Shown: positions 16,428 through 30,161, numbered from the stretch's first letter. The stretch: DNA of 35,448 nucleotides from Zoogloea sp. (GCF_017302315.1 NZ_JAFLDT010000043.1:1-35448), one strand, 5' to 3'. Notes: a model not told the origin generated them from the letters alone. Numbers and translations: made by a program.

Positions 16428-17144
16428 ATGCCCGAAACCGGTTATCTCGCAGTCTTTCTCATCGGCCTCCTGGGGGGCACCCACTGTGTTGGAATGTGTG
16501 GTGGCATCGTCAGCGCCCTGACGGTGAACACTGTTCGCATGCCCGGCGAGTCACGGCGTGAGTGGCCGTTGCATCTGGCCTACAACATCGGTCGAATTGC
16601 CAGTTACACCGTGGCCGGGGCGGCCATGGGCGCCATCGGCACGGTGGGCATGCTCTTCAACGACATCCTGCCCATCCAGTTGGGGCTGTACGTGGCTGCC
16701 AACCTCATGCTCATCGCGCTTGGCCTTTACCTCACCGGTTTCACGCGCGCCTTGTCAGGTGTCGAGCAGCTTGGTAGCCGCCTGTGGTCGCGCATCCAGC
16801 CTCTGACCGGGCGCTTCCTTCCCGCCCGGACCGTGGCGCAGGCCCTGCCGCTGGGCTTGCTGTGGGGCTTCCTGCCCTGCGGTCTGGTTTATAGCGTGCT
16901 CGCGACCGCGCTCGTCACCGGTGCCGCGGAGCGGGGGGCCATGCTGATGCTGGCTTTTGGTCTTGGTACCTTGCCCAATCTTCTTCTGGCTGGCCTGCTG
17001 CTCAAGCGCCTCAAGGATGTGGTACGGAACCGAGTCGTGCGCACGGGGTCTGGAATGGTGGTGCTGGCCTTTGGCGTGTATGGCCTGGTGACGGCGCCGA
17101 CCCTCGGTAGCAACCTTTGGAACGGGGTTGTCTGCCACTTCTGA
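16428..17144 (+). CDS. TauE/SafE - UreH-like (DsbD_2) membrane protein, probable metal handling
   Basis: 238 residues, almost wholly hydrophobic with about six helices. The first helix carries GGTHCVGMCGGI, a Cys-x3-Cys motif typical of the UreH/DsbD_2-like branch annotated as 'sulfite exporter TauE/SafE', and a second Cys lies in LWGFLPCGLVYS. Members of this branch often sit in cbb3-oxidase assembly loci beside a copper ATPase, fnr and hemN, the arrangement seen here, so a role in metal or thiol handling for copper enzymes is more plausible than sulfite export. It ends 12 nt before the copper ATPase and is probably co-transcribed with it. Confidence 0.85.
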   Translation: MPETGYLAVFLIGLLGGTHCVGMCGGIVSALTVNTVRMPGESRREWPLHLAYNIGRIASYTVAGAAMGAIGTVGMLFNDILPIQLGLYVAANLMLIALGLYLTGFTRALSGVEQLGSRLWSRIQPLTGRFLPARTVAQALPLGLLWGFLPCGLVYSVLATALVTGAAERGAMLMLAFGLGTLPNLLLAGLLLKRLKDVVRNRVVRTGSGMVVLAFGVYGLVTAPTLGSNLWNGVVCHF

Positions 17145-17156
17145 CCCGGGCGTGGA

Positions 17157-19562
<2,406 letters not shown>

Positions 19563-19570
19563 AAGGAAAC

Positions 19571-19780
19571 ATGATGGAAGAAGTGCTCATCAAGGTGGCA
19601 GGCATGAGCTGCCAGGGCTGCGTGAAGAACCTGACCGGCGCGCTGTCGGCCACGCCGGGCGTGGCCAGCGTGGCGGTTTCGCTGGAGCAGGGGGAGGCAC
19701 GGGTTGGCTACGACCCGGCCCGGGTTTCGGCCAATGCCCTGCGCACGGTGGTGGAAGACTGTGGTTTTGACGCGAGCTGA
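19571..19780 (+). CDS. copZ: CopZ-like copper chaperone (single HMA domain)
   Basis: 69 residues forming one ferredoxin-like HMA domain with metal motif GMSCQGC (C14, C17) and the C-terminal VVEDCGFDAS of the family. It begins with two adjacent ATG codons; AAAGGAAAC supplies a good ribosome site just after the copA stop. In the family it carries Cu(I) in the cytoplasm to the ATPase N-terminal domains. Adjacent position and spacing suggest one operon with copA. Confidence 0.9.
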   Translation: MMEEVLIKVAGMSCQGCVKNLTGALSATPGVASVAVSLEQGEARVGYDPARVSANALRTVVEDCGFDAS

Positions 19781-19808
19781 GCGGATTTCCGCCATCAGGG
19801 TTCATCCG

Positions 19809-19832
19809 ATGTGAGCACGCCTCACATATAAT
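19809..19832 (+). promoter_or_regulatory. ppa promoter -10 with overlapping inverted repeat
   Basis: A consensus TATAAT at 19827-19832 lies 38 nt before the ppa ATG. Immediately upstream is a perfect 7-bp inverted repeat ATGTGAG-CACGC-CTCACAT (19809-19827), filling the region between -10 and a poor -35. This looks like an operator, but no regulator is assigned. Confidence 0.55.
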
Positions 19833-19870
19833 GCTGCGCTGTCTTACATCTAATAACGGGAGGTAGTGAT

Positions 19871-20398
19871 ATGGGTTTCGATCAGGTCAAGGCCGGCAAG
19901 GACGTTCCGAACGACATCAACGTGATCATCGAGATCTCCGCCCAGGGCGATCCGATCAAGTTCGAAGTGGACAAGGATAGCGGCGCGATCTTTGTTGACC
20001 GTTTCATGGGTACGTCCATGCGTTACCCGATCAACTATGGCTACGTGCCCCACACCGTCGCCGGCGATGGCGACCCGGTGGACGTGCTGGTGGTCACCCC
20101 CTTCCCGCTGGCCCCGGGCGTGGTCATCCGCTGCCGCCCCGTTGGCGTGCTGAAGATGGAAGATGACGGCGGTGTGGACGCCAAGGTTGTGGCTGTTCCC
20201 GTCTCCAAGCTGACCCCGCTGTACGACAAGGTCCAGACCACCGACGACCTGCCCGAGCTGCTGATGAAGCAGACCGTGCACTTCTTCGAGCACTACAAGG
20301 ATCTGGAGCCGGGCAAGTGGGTCAAGATCCTGGGCTGGGGCACCGTCGAGGAAGCCAAGCAGGAAATCGTGAACGGCCTGGCTGCTGCTGCCAAGTAA
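19871..20398 (+). CDS. ppa: Inorganic pyrophosphatase (family I)
   Basis: 175 residues, the usual length for the bacterial hexameric family I enzyme that hydrolyses pyrophosphate to phosphate in the cytoplasm. The metal-binding signature [10 protein letters not shown] gives D66, D68 and D71. [10 protein letters not shown] supplies D98 and D103, and [10 protein letters not shown] holds the Tyr of the active site. These align with E. coli D65, D70 and D102. A strong GGGAGG ribosome site precedes the ATG, and codon use appears strongly biased as expected of a highly expressed gene. It has its own promoter and a strong terminator. Confidence 0.97.
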   Translation: MGFDQVKAGKDVPNDINVIIEISAQGDPIKFEVDKDSGAIFVDRFMGTSMRYPINYGYVPHTVAGDGDPVDVLVVTPFPLAPGVVIRCRPVGVLKMEDDGGVDAKVVAVPVSKLTPLYDKVQTTDDLPELLMKQTVHFFEHYKDLEPGKWVKILGWGTVEEAKQEIVNGLAAAAK

Positions 20399-20417
20399 GC
20401 CTTCGCCTCCGCTGCTG

Positions 20418-20446
20418 AAAAAGGCCCGCTGCACGCGGGCCTTTTT
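20418..20446. terminator. Bidirectional intrinsic terminator between ppa and HI0933-family gene
   Basis: A 12-bp perfect stem AAAAAGGCCCGC / GCGGGCCTTTTT with a 5-nt loop. The A-run and T-run make it usable on both strands for the convergent genes ppa (ends 20398) and the flavoprotein (ends 20455). Confidence 0.92.
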
Positions 20447-20454
20447 CTTGCTCT

Positions 20455-21678
20455 TCAGGCCGCCTGCCCGGCTGCATGGCCCGAGGCCCAGGCCCACTGG
20501 AAGTTGTAGCCCCCCAGATGGCCGGTGACGTCCACCACCTCACCCACGAAGAACAGACCCGGCACCTCCCGGGCCTCCATGGTCTTGGAGGACAGGGCGC
20601 GCGTATCCACCCCGCCCAGGGTGACCTCCGCCTTCGCGTAGCCCAGCGTGCCATTGGGTGTGATTGCCCAGCCGGAGAGTGCGGTGGCAATGGCGTCCAG
20701 CTCCCGGGCGTTGAACTGGTGGGTGGGCTTGTTCCAGCCCCGCTGTTCGCACCAGGCCTGGGCAAAGCGCTTGGGCAGGCGTTCGGTGAGCAGGTTGGCC
20801 AGCAGGCTCTTGCCGCGGGCGCGCTCCCCCAGCCAGTCGCGGACGTTCTCGGCCGGAAAGAGATTGACCGTGACCTGGGTGCCGCCGTCCGCCTCGCCGT
20901 AGTCCCGGGCCTGCCAATAGGACGAGGCCTGCAGGATCACCGGCCCGGACAGGCCCCGGTGGGTGAACAGCAGGTTCTCCCGGAAGCGCCCGGCGCCACA
21001 TTCGGCCACCGCATCGAAGGCCATGCCGGAGAGCTCCTTGTAGATGGCGAGCTCTTCGGGTGGCAGGGTCAGGGGCACCAGGGCCGGCTTGGGGGGAATG
21101 ATCGCGAGCCCGAACTGCTCTGCGATCTTGTAGCCCAAAGGGGTGGCGCCGATCTTCGGGATGGCCAGCCCCCCGGTGGCGACCACCAGGCTGGCGCAGG
21201 CCAGGCGCCCGTGACTGGTGTCCAGGATGAAGCGCGCCTCGGGCGTGTCGCCGGCGACCAGCCCCTGGAGCGCGCACGGCATGGCCCAGCTGACGGCACC
21301 GTCCTCGCATTCGGCGCGCAGCATGTCGATGATGTCCTGGGCCGAGTCGTCGCAGAAAAGCTGACCGTGCTCACGCTCGTGCCAGGCAATGCCGTGGCGA
21401 TCCACCAGCCCGATGAAATGCGCCGGTGTGTAGCGCGCCAGGGCCGAGCGGCAGAACTGGGGGTTGCGCGACAGATAGTTGCCGATGCCCACATCGAGAT
21501 TGGTGAAGTTGCACCGTCCTCCGCCGGATATCCGGATCTTCTCGGCCAGCTTGGGGGCGTGGTCGAGGAGCAGCACGCGACGCCCACGTTTGCCGGCCTC
21601 GGCGGCACACATCATGCCGGCGGCACCGGCGCCGATCACGATCACGTCGTAGCGGGAAGTCCTGGTAGGGTGGTTCAT
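20455..21678 (-). CDS. HI0933/YhiN-family NAD(P)/FAD-dependent flavoprotein
   Basis: 407 residues with an N-terminal dinucleotide fold VIVIGAGAAGMMCAAEAG, the family mark ISGGGRCNFTN (about 52-62), a second FAD segment LVVATGGLAIPKIGATPLGY, and a C-terminal FAD-closing motif GLFFVGEVVDVTGHLGGYNFQWA. This is the HI0933/YhiN (BaiN-like) family. Physiological substrate is unknown for most members; reported activities include reduction of unsaturated bile-acid intermediates in clostridia, which should not be assumed here. It is convergent with ppa and divergent from the DUF748 gene. Confidence 0.9.
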   Translation of the reverse strand: MNHPTRTSRYDVIVIGAGAAGMMCAAEAGKRGRRVLLLDHAPKLAEKIRISGGGRCNFTNLDVGIGNYLSRNPQFCRSALARYTPAHFIGLVDRHGIAWHEREHGQLFCDDSAQDIIDMLRAECEDGAVSWAMPCALQGLVAGDTPEARFILDTSHGRLACASLVVATGGLAIPKIGATPLGYKIAEQFGLAIIPPKPALVPLTLPPEELAIYKELSGMAFDAVAECGAGRFRENLLFTHRGLSGPVILQASSYWQARDYGEADGGTQVTVNLFPAENVRDWLGERARGKSLLANLLTERLPKRFAQAWCEQRGWNKPTHQFNARELDAIATALSGWAITPNGTLGYAKAEVTLGGVDTRALSSKTMEAREVPGLFFVGEVVDVTGHLGGYNFQWAWASGHAAGQAA

Positions 21679-21847
21679 TGCGACGGGGCGAGGAGAGCGG
21701 TAACGGGCCCGGAGGATAGACTGCGCCTTGCGTTACGGCAAACACCGCGCAGAACGTCATTTGCAGCACCGCCTTCCCCTGCTAGGCTTCCGGGATACAG
21801 GAATGCTCGCCCGCGCCGTCGGCGCGGAGAAAAAGGGACATGACGAG
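21679..21847 (+). promoter_or_regulatory. Divergent intergenic region; possible DUF748 promoter
   Basis: No gene is convincing between the flavoprotein start and the DUF748 ATG, although the DUF748 frame stays open upstream to 21728. TTGCAG (21761-21766) and TAGGCT (21783-21788) are 16 nt apart and form a modest sigma70-like promoter about 60 nt before the ATG. GGGA precedes the ATG by about ten bases. Confidence 0.3.
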
Positions 21848-24800
21848 ATGGGACAGAAGGTGCGCGTAGCCGGTCGGCCGGCCAGGTGGGCACTGTGGGG
21901 CGCAGGTGTTTTTGCGCTGGTGGGCGTGGTGGGCTTCCTGGTTGCCCCGCCACTGGTCAGGTCGGTGGCGCAAAGCACCCTGTCCGATCTGCTACACCGG
22001 CCGGTGACCATAGAGGGCGTTTCCATCAATCCCTACGCCCTGTCGGCGGAAGTCCGTGGCTTTCGCATGCAGGAGCGGGACAGCGATGCGACGGCGGCCA
22101 GCTTCACCTCCCTGTATGTCAATGTTGAGCTGGAATCCCTGTTTCGGGGTGGGGTGGTTGTCGAGGAGCTGAAGCTTGTCGAGCCGGTGGTCAGCGTGGT
22201 TCGGCTTGAGGGCCGGCGCTTCAACTGGTCGGACGTGATCGACGAGATCCTCAACAAACCGGACGACGGTTCCACCAGCCACTTTGCCGTCAATAACATC
22301 CGTGTTGAAAAAGGGCGGATCGATTTTGACGACAAGCCCGAAGGCAGCAAGCATGCCTTGACCGATCTGGAGCTCGGCCTGCCCTTCGTCTCCAACATGC
22401 CGTCCCATGTATCCACCTTTGTCGAGCCCCTGCTGGCGATGAAGGTGGATGATGCCCCCTTTGAGCTTCGTGGCAAGGCCCTGCCGTTCTCCCCCAAGCG
22501 CGAATCGCTGGTCAATCTGCGCATTGACCGGTTTGATCTGACCCGTTTCGTGGATTATCTCCCCGTAGAGAAGACCTTCCGCCTGCCCGGCGCGCGCTTC
22601 TCCAGCGACCTTGAGCTGCGCTTTGCCCAGCCGCCCAATGCCGCTCCCGATCTGAGCGTGAAAGGCACGCTGGGCCTCGATGACGTGGAGGTCCAGCATG
22701 CGGATGGTCGCCCGGCCATCAAGCTGGCTGCGGTGCGCGTGGGGATCGACAAGCTTGCTCCCCTGGGCGGCGAGCTGGCCCTTGGCACGGTGTCCGTCGA
22801 CAAACCCGACCTCAGCGTGAGCCGCGGCCGGGATGGTCAGCTAAGCCTGCTGGCGCTGATTCCCAAGCAGGCCCCCTTGCCTTCAGACAAGCAGGCTGCG
22901 CCCGCTGCTCCCTCATCCAGGACGAAGCCCTTTGCCCTGTCCCTGGCCGAGTTCAAGCTGACGGGCGGTCGGGTCCACATCACCGACGAGCTGCCCGTCA
23001 GCCCTTACCAGAAGACCCTGCAGGATCTGCATGTATCCCTGCGTCAGTTGCGCTTGCCGGGCAGCGAGCCGGCCGCGCTGGATTTCGGCTTCGGAACCGG
23101 GTCGGGTGAGACCTTCGAGCACAAGGGCAGCTTGGCGATCGCGCCGCTCAAGGCCAGTGGCACACTGGTAGCGGCCGGTGTCGATGTGCCGGCGCTGAAG
23201 CCGTATTTCGAAGCCGCGCTCAAGCAGGCCGAGGTGTTGTCGGGCAAGGTCGATGCGCGCGTGGCCTACGACGTGTCCCTGATTGAGGGCGAGCCCAAGG
23301 TCGGGCTGAAGGCCGAATCCATCAAGCTGAGTGATCTGAGTGTCCGCCTGAAGGGCGAAAAGCAGCCGCTGGCGCGCCTTGGCCTGCTCGAGCTGCGGGA
23401 TGCGGAGGTGGATGCCGCCGGCCGCAAGGTGACGGTTGGCGCGGTCGCAGGCAATGCCACGCGGATCGACCTGGTGCGGGGCCGGGACGGGCTGTTCAAT
23501 GCCCAACGCCTGACGGGCGAGGCCGCGGCCGGGAGTCGGGCTCCGCCAGCAAAGGTGGCACCGTCCGTAGCCGCTGGCGGCGGTGCTCCGCCGAAGGATT
23601 GGCAGGTGGAGATCAAACGTGTCGCCCTTGATGATTGGGGGGTGAGGCTCGAGGATCAGACCCTGGCGCCAGCCGTGGTGCTCAACGTGGAGCCCCTCAG
23701 CTTGAAGGTGGAAGGTTTGTCCACGGTGAAGGGGAGCAAGGCAAAGCTGAATCTCCAGACCTCGGTGAACAAGCGCGGCCGCGTTGGTGTTGTCGGCACG
23801 CTGGGGCTGGCGCCGCTGGCTGGCAGCCTGGACCTGGACCTGAAAGCCGTGGATCTGGCCATGCTCCAGCCCTACGTCACCGAGAAGGTCAAGATCGCGA
23901 TCACCCGCGGAAATGTCACCTCCCGTGGCCGGCTGGCCTTCGAGTTGCCGGCCGTCGGTGGGGTGAAGGGCGGTTTCAAGGGCGCAGTCACGGTGGGCAA
24001 CTTCGCCTCGGTGGACAAACTCAACGCGGCGGACTTCCTCAAATGGAAGTCGCTGTACTTCGGTGGCATGGATATCCGCCTGTCGCCGCTGGCCGTGAGC
24101 ATCGACGAGATCGCCCTGAGTGATTTCTATACCCGGCTGATCCTGGATGCCCAGGGCGGGCTCAACATCCGTGAGCTCACCGCGCAGCAGGCCATCGAGA
24201 AAAAGGAAGCGGCCGCGGTGAAGGCTGCGGCTGAGGCCAGCGCACCCGCCCAGCTACTTCCGCCCATCCTGATCAAGCGCATTACCCTGCAGGGGGGCAA
24301 CATCGCCTACAGCGACCGCTTCATCCGCCCCAACTATGATGCCAACCTCACAGGCATGGGCGGGCAGCTCACGGGGCTCTCGTCGGACCCCGGCACCATC
24401 GCCGAACTCGACCTGCGCGGCAAGGTGGACAATGCTGCGCCCGTCGAGGTGGTTGGCAAGCTCAACCCTTTCCGCCAGGACAAGGCGCTCGACATCCACG
24501 CTTCGGTGAAGGACTTCGAGCTCTCGGGCGTGTCCACTTACGCCGCCAAGTACGTGGGCTACGGTATCGAGAAGGGCAAGCTCTCGGCGGATCTGAAGTA
24601 CAAGGTCGAGGATCGCAAGCTCACCGCCACCAATGAAATCTTCCTGGATCAACTGACCTTCGGCGAGCAGGTGGACAGCCCCAGCGCCCTCAAGCTGCCG
24701 GTGCTCCTTGCGGTGTCCCTGCTCAAGAACAGCCGTGGCGAGATCGACCTCAAGCTGCCCGTGGGGGGCTCCCTGGACGACCCCGAGTTCAGCGTTGGTG

Positions 24801-25456
24801 GGCTTGTCTTCAAGGTCATCGTCAACCTGATCGGCAAGGCCATCACTTCACCCTTTGCCCTGCTCGGCGCAATGCTGGGTGGCGACAGTGAAGAATTGGC
24901 ATGGGTCGATTTCGATCCAGGCTTTGCCCGGCTGCCCGAGTCGGCGGAGGCCAAGCTCAAGGCCATTTCCCGGGCCATGACGGACAAGCCGGGCCTCAAG
25001 CTCGACATTGCCGGGCGGGTGGACACCTTGAATGATCCTGAGGGGCTCAAACGCGCCCTGCTGCTTGGCAAAATTGAGGCCCTGAAGGTGAAGGACATGG
25101 CCCGGAAGGGTGAGTCGGTGGAGGAGGGGGGGCGGGTGTCCATCTCTCCCACGGAGTACCCCGTGCTCCTGGGCCAGGTATATGGTGCCGAGAAGTTTGC
25201 CAAGCCCCGCAACATGATCGGATTGGCCAAGGAGCTGCCGGCCGCCGAGATGGAGAAGCTGATCCTCGCCAGTATCCAGGTGGGCGATGACGAGTTGCGG
25301 CTGCTCGCCCAACAGCGCGCCCAGGCGGTCAAGACCTGGTTGCTGGAGCAGGGCAAGGTACCTGCCGAACGTGTCTTCCTCCTTGCGCCCCGTAGCGGGG
25401 ACGATGGGAAGCACCCCAAGGCCCGCATCAGTCGGGTCGACTTCTCCTTGCGCTGA
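21848..25456 (+). CDS. Giant DUF748 / AsmA-like envelope protein
   Basis: 1,202 residues from the ATG at 21848. One N-terminal membrane helix (about 14-36, [17 protein letters not shown]) is followed by a very long periplasmic domain: repeated beta-rich AsmA/DUF748 segments starting with [20 protein letters not shown] and including [10 protein letters not shown] and [19 protein letters not shown]. The C-terminal part (about 1010-1202) has a hydrophobic/amphipathic stretch [21 protein letters not shown] and an OmpA-like flavour ([29 protein letters not shown]). AsmA-like proteins are thought to form grooved bridges carrying phospholipid between membranes; that function here is an inference. 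The pterin dehydratase gene follows after 13 nt. Confidence 0.85.
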   Translation: MGQKVRVAGRPARWALWGAGVFALVGVVGFLVAPPLVRSVAQSTLSDLLHRPVTIEGVSINPYALSAEVRGFRMQERDSDATAASFTSLYVNVELESLFRGGVVVEELKLVEPVVSVVRLEGRRFNWSDVIDEILNKPDDGSTSHFAVNNIRVEKGRIDFDDKPEGSKHALTDLELGLPFVSNMPSHVSTFVEPLLAMKVDDAPFELRGKALPFSPKRESLVNLRIDRFDLTRFVDYLPVEKTFRLPGARFSSDLELRFAQPPNAAPDLSVKGTLGLDDVEVQHADGRPAIKLAAVRVGIDKLAPLGGELALGTVSVDKPDLSVSRGRDGQLSLLALIPKQAPLPSDKQAAPAAPSSRTKPFALSLAEFKLTGGRVHITDELPVSPYQKTLQDLHVSLRQLRLPGSEPAALDFGFGTGSGETFEHKGSLAIAPLKASGTLVAAGVDVPALKPYFEAALKQAEVLSGKVDARVAYDVSLIEGEPKVGLKAESIKLSDLSVRLKGEKQPLARLGLLELRDAEVDAAGRKVTVGAVAGNATRIDLVRGRDGLFNAQRLTGEAAAGSRAPPAKVAPSVAAGGGAPPKDWQVEIKRVALDDWGVRLEDQTLAPAVVLNVEPLSLKVEGLSTVKGSKAKLNLQTSVNKRGRVGVVGTLGLAPLAGSLDLDLKAVDLAMLQPYVTEKVKIAITRGNVTSRGRLAFELPAVGGVKGGFKGAVTVGNFASVDKLNAADFLKWKSLYFGGMDIRLSPLAVSIDEIALSDFYTRLILDAQGGLNIRELTAQQAIEKKEAAAVKAAAEASAPAQLLPPILIKRITLQGGNIAYSDRFIRPNYDANLTGMGGQLTGLSSDPGTIAELDLRGKVDNAAPVEVVGKLNPFRQDKALDIHASVKDFELSGVSTYAAKYVGYGIEKGKLSADLKYKVEDRKLTATNEIFLDQLTFGEQVDSPSALKLPVLLAVSLLKNSRGEIDLKLPVGGSLDDPEFSVGGLVFKVIVNLIGKAITSPFALLGAMLGGDSEELAWVDFDPGFARLPESAEAKLKAISRAMTDKPGLKLDIAGRVDTLNDPEGLKRALLLGKIEALKVKDMARKGESVEEGGRVSISPTEYPVLLGQVYGAEKFAKPRNMIGLAKELPAAEMEKLILASIQVGDDELRLLAQQRAQAVKTWLLEQGKVPAERVFLLAPRSGDDGKHPKARISRVDFSLR

Positions 25457-25469
25457 AGGACGACGACGC

Positions 25470-25781
25470 ATGAGGCTCCAAAGACTGGATACGGCCGCTC
25501 GGCAGGCCGCCTTGGTTGATCTGGCGGGATGGCAGTTGCTTCCGGATCGCGATGCCATTCACAAATGCTTTCGCTTCGCCGACTTCAGCCACGCCTTTGG
25601 CTGGATGACCCGGGTTGCGCTGATGGCCGAGAAGCTGGATCACCATCCCGAGTGGTCCAATGTGTATGGCCGCGTGGAGGTCACCCTGAGCACCCATGAC
25701 GTGGGTGGGCTGACCGTGCTTGACCTGGAACTGGCCCGGTTCATGGACGCTGCCGCGGCGCTATGCGGCGGCGCGGCATGA
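25470..25781 (+). CDS. phhB: Pterin-4a-carbinolamine dehydratase
   Basis: 103 residues from the ATG at 25470, preceded by AAGGA; the frame is open further upstream, but that stretch lies over the 3' end of the DUF748 gene. The family motif appears as [28 protein letters not shown], with the His-His-Pro-Glu-Trp core. It dehydrates 4a-hydroxytetrahydropterin, recycling cofactor for phenylalanine hydroxylase. No phhA is visible in the window, so the partner enzyme lies elsewhere or the protein has another role. It is 13 nt from the DUF748 stop and probably co-transcribed. Confidence 0.92.
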   Translation: MRLQRLDTAARQAALVDLAGWQLLPDRDAIHKCFRFADFSHAFGWMTRVALMAEKLDHHPEWSNVYGRVEVTLSTHDVGGLTVLDLELARFMDAAAALCGGAA

Positions 25782-25900
25782 TTGTCTGCGCCGAGGGTGC
25801 TAACCTTCGCCCACCGGATCTGTTGGTTTCATCGATTTCGGCATTCATGGAGTCCGGGCCGACAAAAATAATCCGGACAACCCGAGGGAGAACACAGCCG

Positions 25901-26830
25901 ATGCACCTGACCTTTCACTGGAGTGGAACCCTGCGTCGTTCGCGCCTGCGCACCGTGTCGTCGGGTGACGAACAGGCGGAAAGCCGGCGTACCTGGAAGC
26001 GCTTTCCTTACGGCGACCGGATCTACCGCTACGGTGGCACAGCCCTTCAGAGCAATTGGTCACGCCTCCATCGGGGCGATCGGGAGCCCTATCCGTCTTT
26101 AGACAGTCTTGATGCCCTGCTGCGTGCCAACCCCGCCCTGGCACCCGGCGTCCCTTCGGCGGAAGTCCTGGTCCCCATTCTTGAGGACGCCTGGAGGGCC
26201 TACCATGCCGGTGATTTTGCCGACGCGGTGGATCGTGGCCTGGCCGCCGGGCCCGTGGGTCTGGTCGTTTCCGCGCGGGCTGCTGCCGTCTATGCCTCCC
26301 ACCTGGAGGAGGATGAAGCGCGGCGGATCGCCATCCTGAAGGGCGTGGTGGAATCGTGCTCGGCCTTGGTGCAACTGGCGCCAAACTGGGCCAACGCCTG
26401 GTATGTCCATGGATTGGCCCTGGGGCGCTTCAGCCAGAACATCTCGGTGGTTCGGGCCCTCTCCCAGGGGCTGGGCGGCAAGGTCAGGGACAGTCTGCAA
26501 AGGGCCATAGACCTGGAGCCCGGGCATGCGGATGCCCATGTGGGCTTGGGGGTCTATCATGCCGAGGTGATCGACAAGGTCGGCGCGTTGATGGCCGCCT
26601 TCACCTACGGTGCACGCCGCACGGCCGTGACCGAGCACTTCGAGGCCGCCCGCGCCCTCCATCCCCAATCCCCGGTGGTCCTTGCGGAATACGCCCGATC
26701 CACGGTGCTGGCCTTCGGCAACCTGCATCAGGGGCGGGCCCATCAGATCTTCGGTGAGGCTGCGGCCTGCCAGCCGGCCGATGCGCTGGAGCGCCTTGAT
26801 GTGGAGTGGGCCCTCGGCGAAATCGAGTAG
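25901..26830 (+). CDS. TPR-like helical repeat protein of unknown function
   Basis: 309 residues from the ATG at 25901, chosen because GAGGGAG lies at suitable distance; the frame is open back to 25763, overlapping the pterin dehydratase. The N-terminus (1-60) is basic with Arg/Trp/Tyr and no signal peptide. From about residue 80 there are tetratricopeptide-like helices: AWRAYHAGDFADAVDRGLAA, QLAPNWANAWYVHGLALGRF, AIDLEPGHADAHVGLGVYHA and a final pair near 265. Family-level identity is not recognised. A GTCCGG...CCGGAC repeat (25852-25878) lies in its leader. It converges on smpB with 9 nt between stops, and a hairpin lies in the 3' end of smpB. Confidence 0.72.
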   Translation: MHLTFHWSGTLRRSRLRTVSSGDEQAESRRTWKRFPYGDRIYRYGGTALQSNWSRLHRGDREPYPSLDSLDALLRANPALAPGVPSAEVLVPILEDAWRAYHAGDFADAVDRGLAAGPVGLVVSARAAAVYASHLEEDEARRIAILKGVVESCSALVQLAPNWANAWYVHGLALGRFSQNISVVRALSQGLGGKVRDSLQRAIDLEPGHADAHVGLGVYHAEVIDKVGALMAAFTYGARRTAVTEHFEAARALHPQSPVVLAEYARSTVLAFGNLHQGRAHQIFGEAAACQPADALERLDVEWALGEIE

Positions 26831-26839
26831 CCCTCCCGA

Positions 26840-27286
26840 TCATGCCTTGGCACGTACCAGACGTGCCTTTTCCCGGACCCAGTCGCGTTCCTTCTCGGTC
26901 TCGCGCTTGTCGTACTGCTTCTTGCCCTTTGCCAGGCCCACCGTCGCCTTGACGCGCCCCTTGTTGTAATGCAGATCCAGGGGCACCAGCGCATAGCCGG
27001 CCCGCTCCACCTTGCCAATGAGCTTGGAAATCTCTTCTGCGTGAAGCAGCAGCTTGCGGGTGCGGGTCGGGTCCGGGTGGATGTGGGTCGAGGCCGACTC
27101 GAGTGGTGTGATATGCATGCCGACGATGAAGATCTCGGCGCCGCGGATCACCACGTAGCTTTCCTTGATGTTGGCGCGCCCGGCGCGAATGGCCTTGACT
27201 TCCCATCCCTCCAGCACCAGGCCGGCTTCGTACTTGTCCTCGATGAAATAATCGTGGAAGGCCTTGCGGTTGTCGATGATGCTCAT
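26840..27286 (-). CDS. smpB: SsrA-binding protein SmpB
   Basis: 148 residues from the ATG at 27286 ([15 protein letters not shown]); the frame is open 35 codons upstream, but that stretch covers the divergent promoter region. Signatures: [55 protein letters not shown], and the basic C-terminal tail [20 protein letters not shown]. It binds tmRNA and delivers it to stalled ribosomes. The tmRNA gene itself is not in this window. It is divergent from ratA, a pairing common in proteobacteria. Confidence 0.96.
   Translation of the reverse strand: MSIIDNRKAFHDYFIEDKYEAGLVLEGWEVKAIRAGRANIKESYVVIRGAEIFIVGMHITPLESASTHIHPDPTRTRKLLLHAEEISKLIGKVERAGYALVPLDLHYNKGRVKATVGLAKGKKQYDKRETEKERDWVREKARLVRAKA
26849..26871 (+). 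terminator. Terminator-like hairpin inside the 3' end of smpB
   Basis: GGCACGT-ACCAG-ACGTGCC is a 7-bp perfect stem followed by TTTT on the plus strand. It lies just beyond the TPR gene stop at 26830, within the last ten codons of smpB on the other strand. It could end plus-strand transcripts while coding for the SmpB tail. Confidence 0.6.
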
Positions 27287-27309
27287 TGGCGTAGGTTTGA
27301 ACGGGCGCG

Positions 27310-27326
27310 TAAAATCGCGCATTTTA
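27310..27326. promoter_or_regulatory. Palindromic -10-like dyad between smpB and ratA
   Basis: TAAAAT-CGCGC-ATTTTA. Read on either strand it gives TAAAAT, close to the TATAAT -10 hexamer, in the 67-nt gap between divergent smpB and ratA. It could be a shared, face-to-face promoter element or an operator. Clear -35 elements are not seen. Confidence 0.45.
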
Positions 27327-27353
27327 ACAGCTCGGTAGTCCGCTCGCGCCCCA

Positions 27354-27791
27354 ATGGCAGCCGTCAAGAAAATAGTCCTGATCGAGTTCACGCCGGCCCA
27401 GATGTTCGATCTGGTGGATCGCTGCGAGGATTACCCGAAGTTTCTGCCCTGGTGTGGCGGTAGCGAGGTGCAGTCCCGCGACGAAAAAATCACCCGGGCC
27501 ACCCTTCACATCAACTACCACGGGATCAAGTCCCACTTCAGTACCGAGAACGACAAGGACTATCCCCGGCATATGCACATCCGCCTGACCGACGGGCCTT
27601 TCACCCACCTTGACGGCAGTTGGGATTTCACCCCCCTCGGGGATGCGGCCTGCAAGGTGGAGTTCAACCTGCACTACGAGTTTTCCAGCCGTCTGATCGA
27701 GAAAGCGGTTGGCCCCGTGTTCAGCCACATCGCCAATACCTTCGTCGATTCCTTCGTCAAGCGCGCTGCGCAGATCTATACCAAGGGCTGA
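27354..27791 (+). CDS. ratA: RatA-type START/COQ10-like protein
   Basis: 145 residues of the polyketide-cyclase/START fold (COQ10-like): [32 protein letters not shown], then beta strands and a final long helix [24 protein letters not shown]. The name RatA comes from the E. coli ribosome-association toxin report; a role in ubiquinone function (COQ10 type) is an equally reasonable reading. It is divergent from smpB and ends one base before rnfH, the usual ratA-rnfH (yfjG-yfjF) order. Confidence 0.92.
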   Translation: MAAVKKIVLIEFTPAQMFDLVDRCEDYPKFLPWCGGSEVQSRDEKITRATLHINYHGIKSHFSTENDKDYPRHMHIRLTDGPFTHLDGSWDFTPLGDAACKVEFNLHYEFSSRLIEKAVGPVFSHIANTFVDSFVKRAAQIYTKG

Positions 27792-27792
27792 A

Positions 27793-28122
27793 ATGAGCGA
27801 TTCAATCAACGTGGATGTCTGTTACGCCCGGCGGGACGCCCAGGAGATCGTGCATCTTCGTCTGCCCGAAGGCAGCACAGTGCAACGTGCCGTCGAGGCA
27901 TCGGGCCTTCTCCAGAAACACCCGGAGATTGATCTTGCCAAGGGCAACAAGCTCGGCATCTTCGCCAAGCTGGTCAAGGCCGATACGGTGCTCCGGGACA
28001 AGGACCGGGTTGAGATCTACCGCCCGCTGATTGCCGACCCCAAGGAGGTTCGGCGCAAGCGGGCTGAAGAGGGCAAGGTGATGAAGAAAGGTGGCGGGCC
28101 GGCGGAGGAAGCCTCGGGTTGA
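27793..28122 (+). CDS. rnfH: RnfH / YfjF ubiquitin-like (UPF0125) protein
   Basis: 109 residues from the ATG at 27793, one base after the ratA stop. A beta-grasp fold protein: INVDVCYARRDAQEIVHLRLPEGSTVQRAV, LAKGNKLGIFAKLVKADTVLRDKDRVEIYRPL, then the typical DPKEVRRKRAEEGKVMKKG tail. Family function is unsettled (linked by name to the Rnf complex and to RatA as RatB); no rnf genes are present here. It is probably translated together with ratA. Its stop is 18 nt from the convergent DUF4124 gene. Confidence 0.92.
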   Translation: MSDSINVDVCYARRDAQEIVHLRLPEGSTVQRAVEASGLLQKHPEIDLAKGNKLGIFAKLVKADTVLRDKDRVEIYRPLIADPKEVRRKRAEEGKVMKKGGGPAEEASG

Positions 28123-28140
28123 GGCCCTGGAAGTGATTGC

Positions 28141-30143
<2,003 letters not shown>

Positions 30144-30161
30144 TGCTTCGATCCCGTGTTG

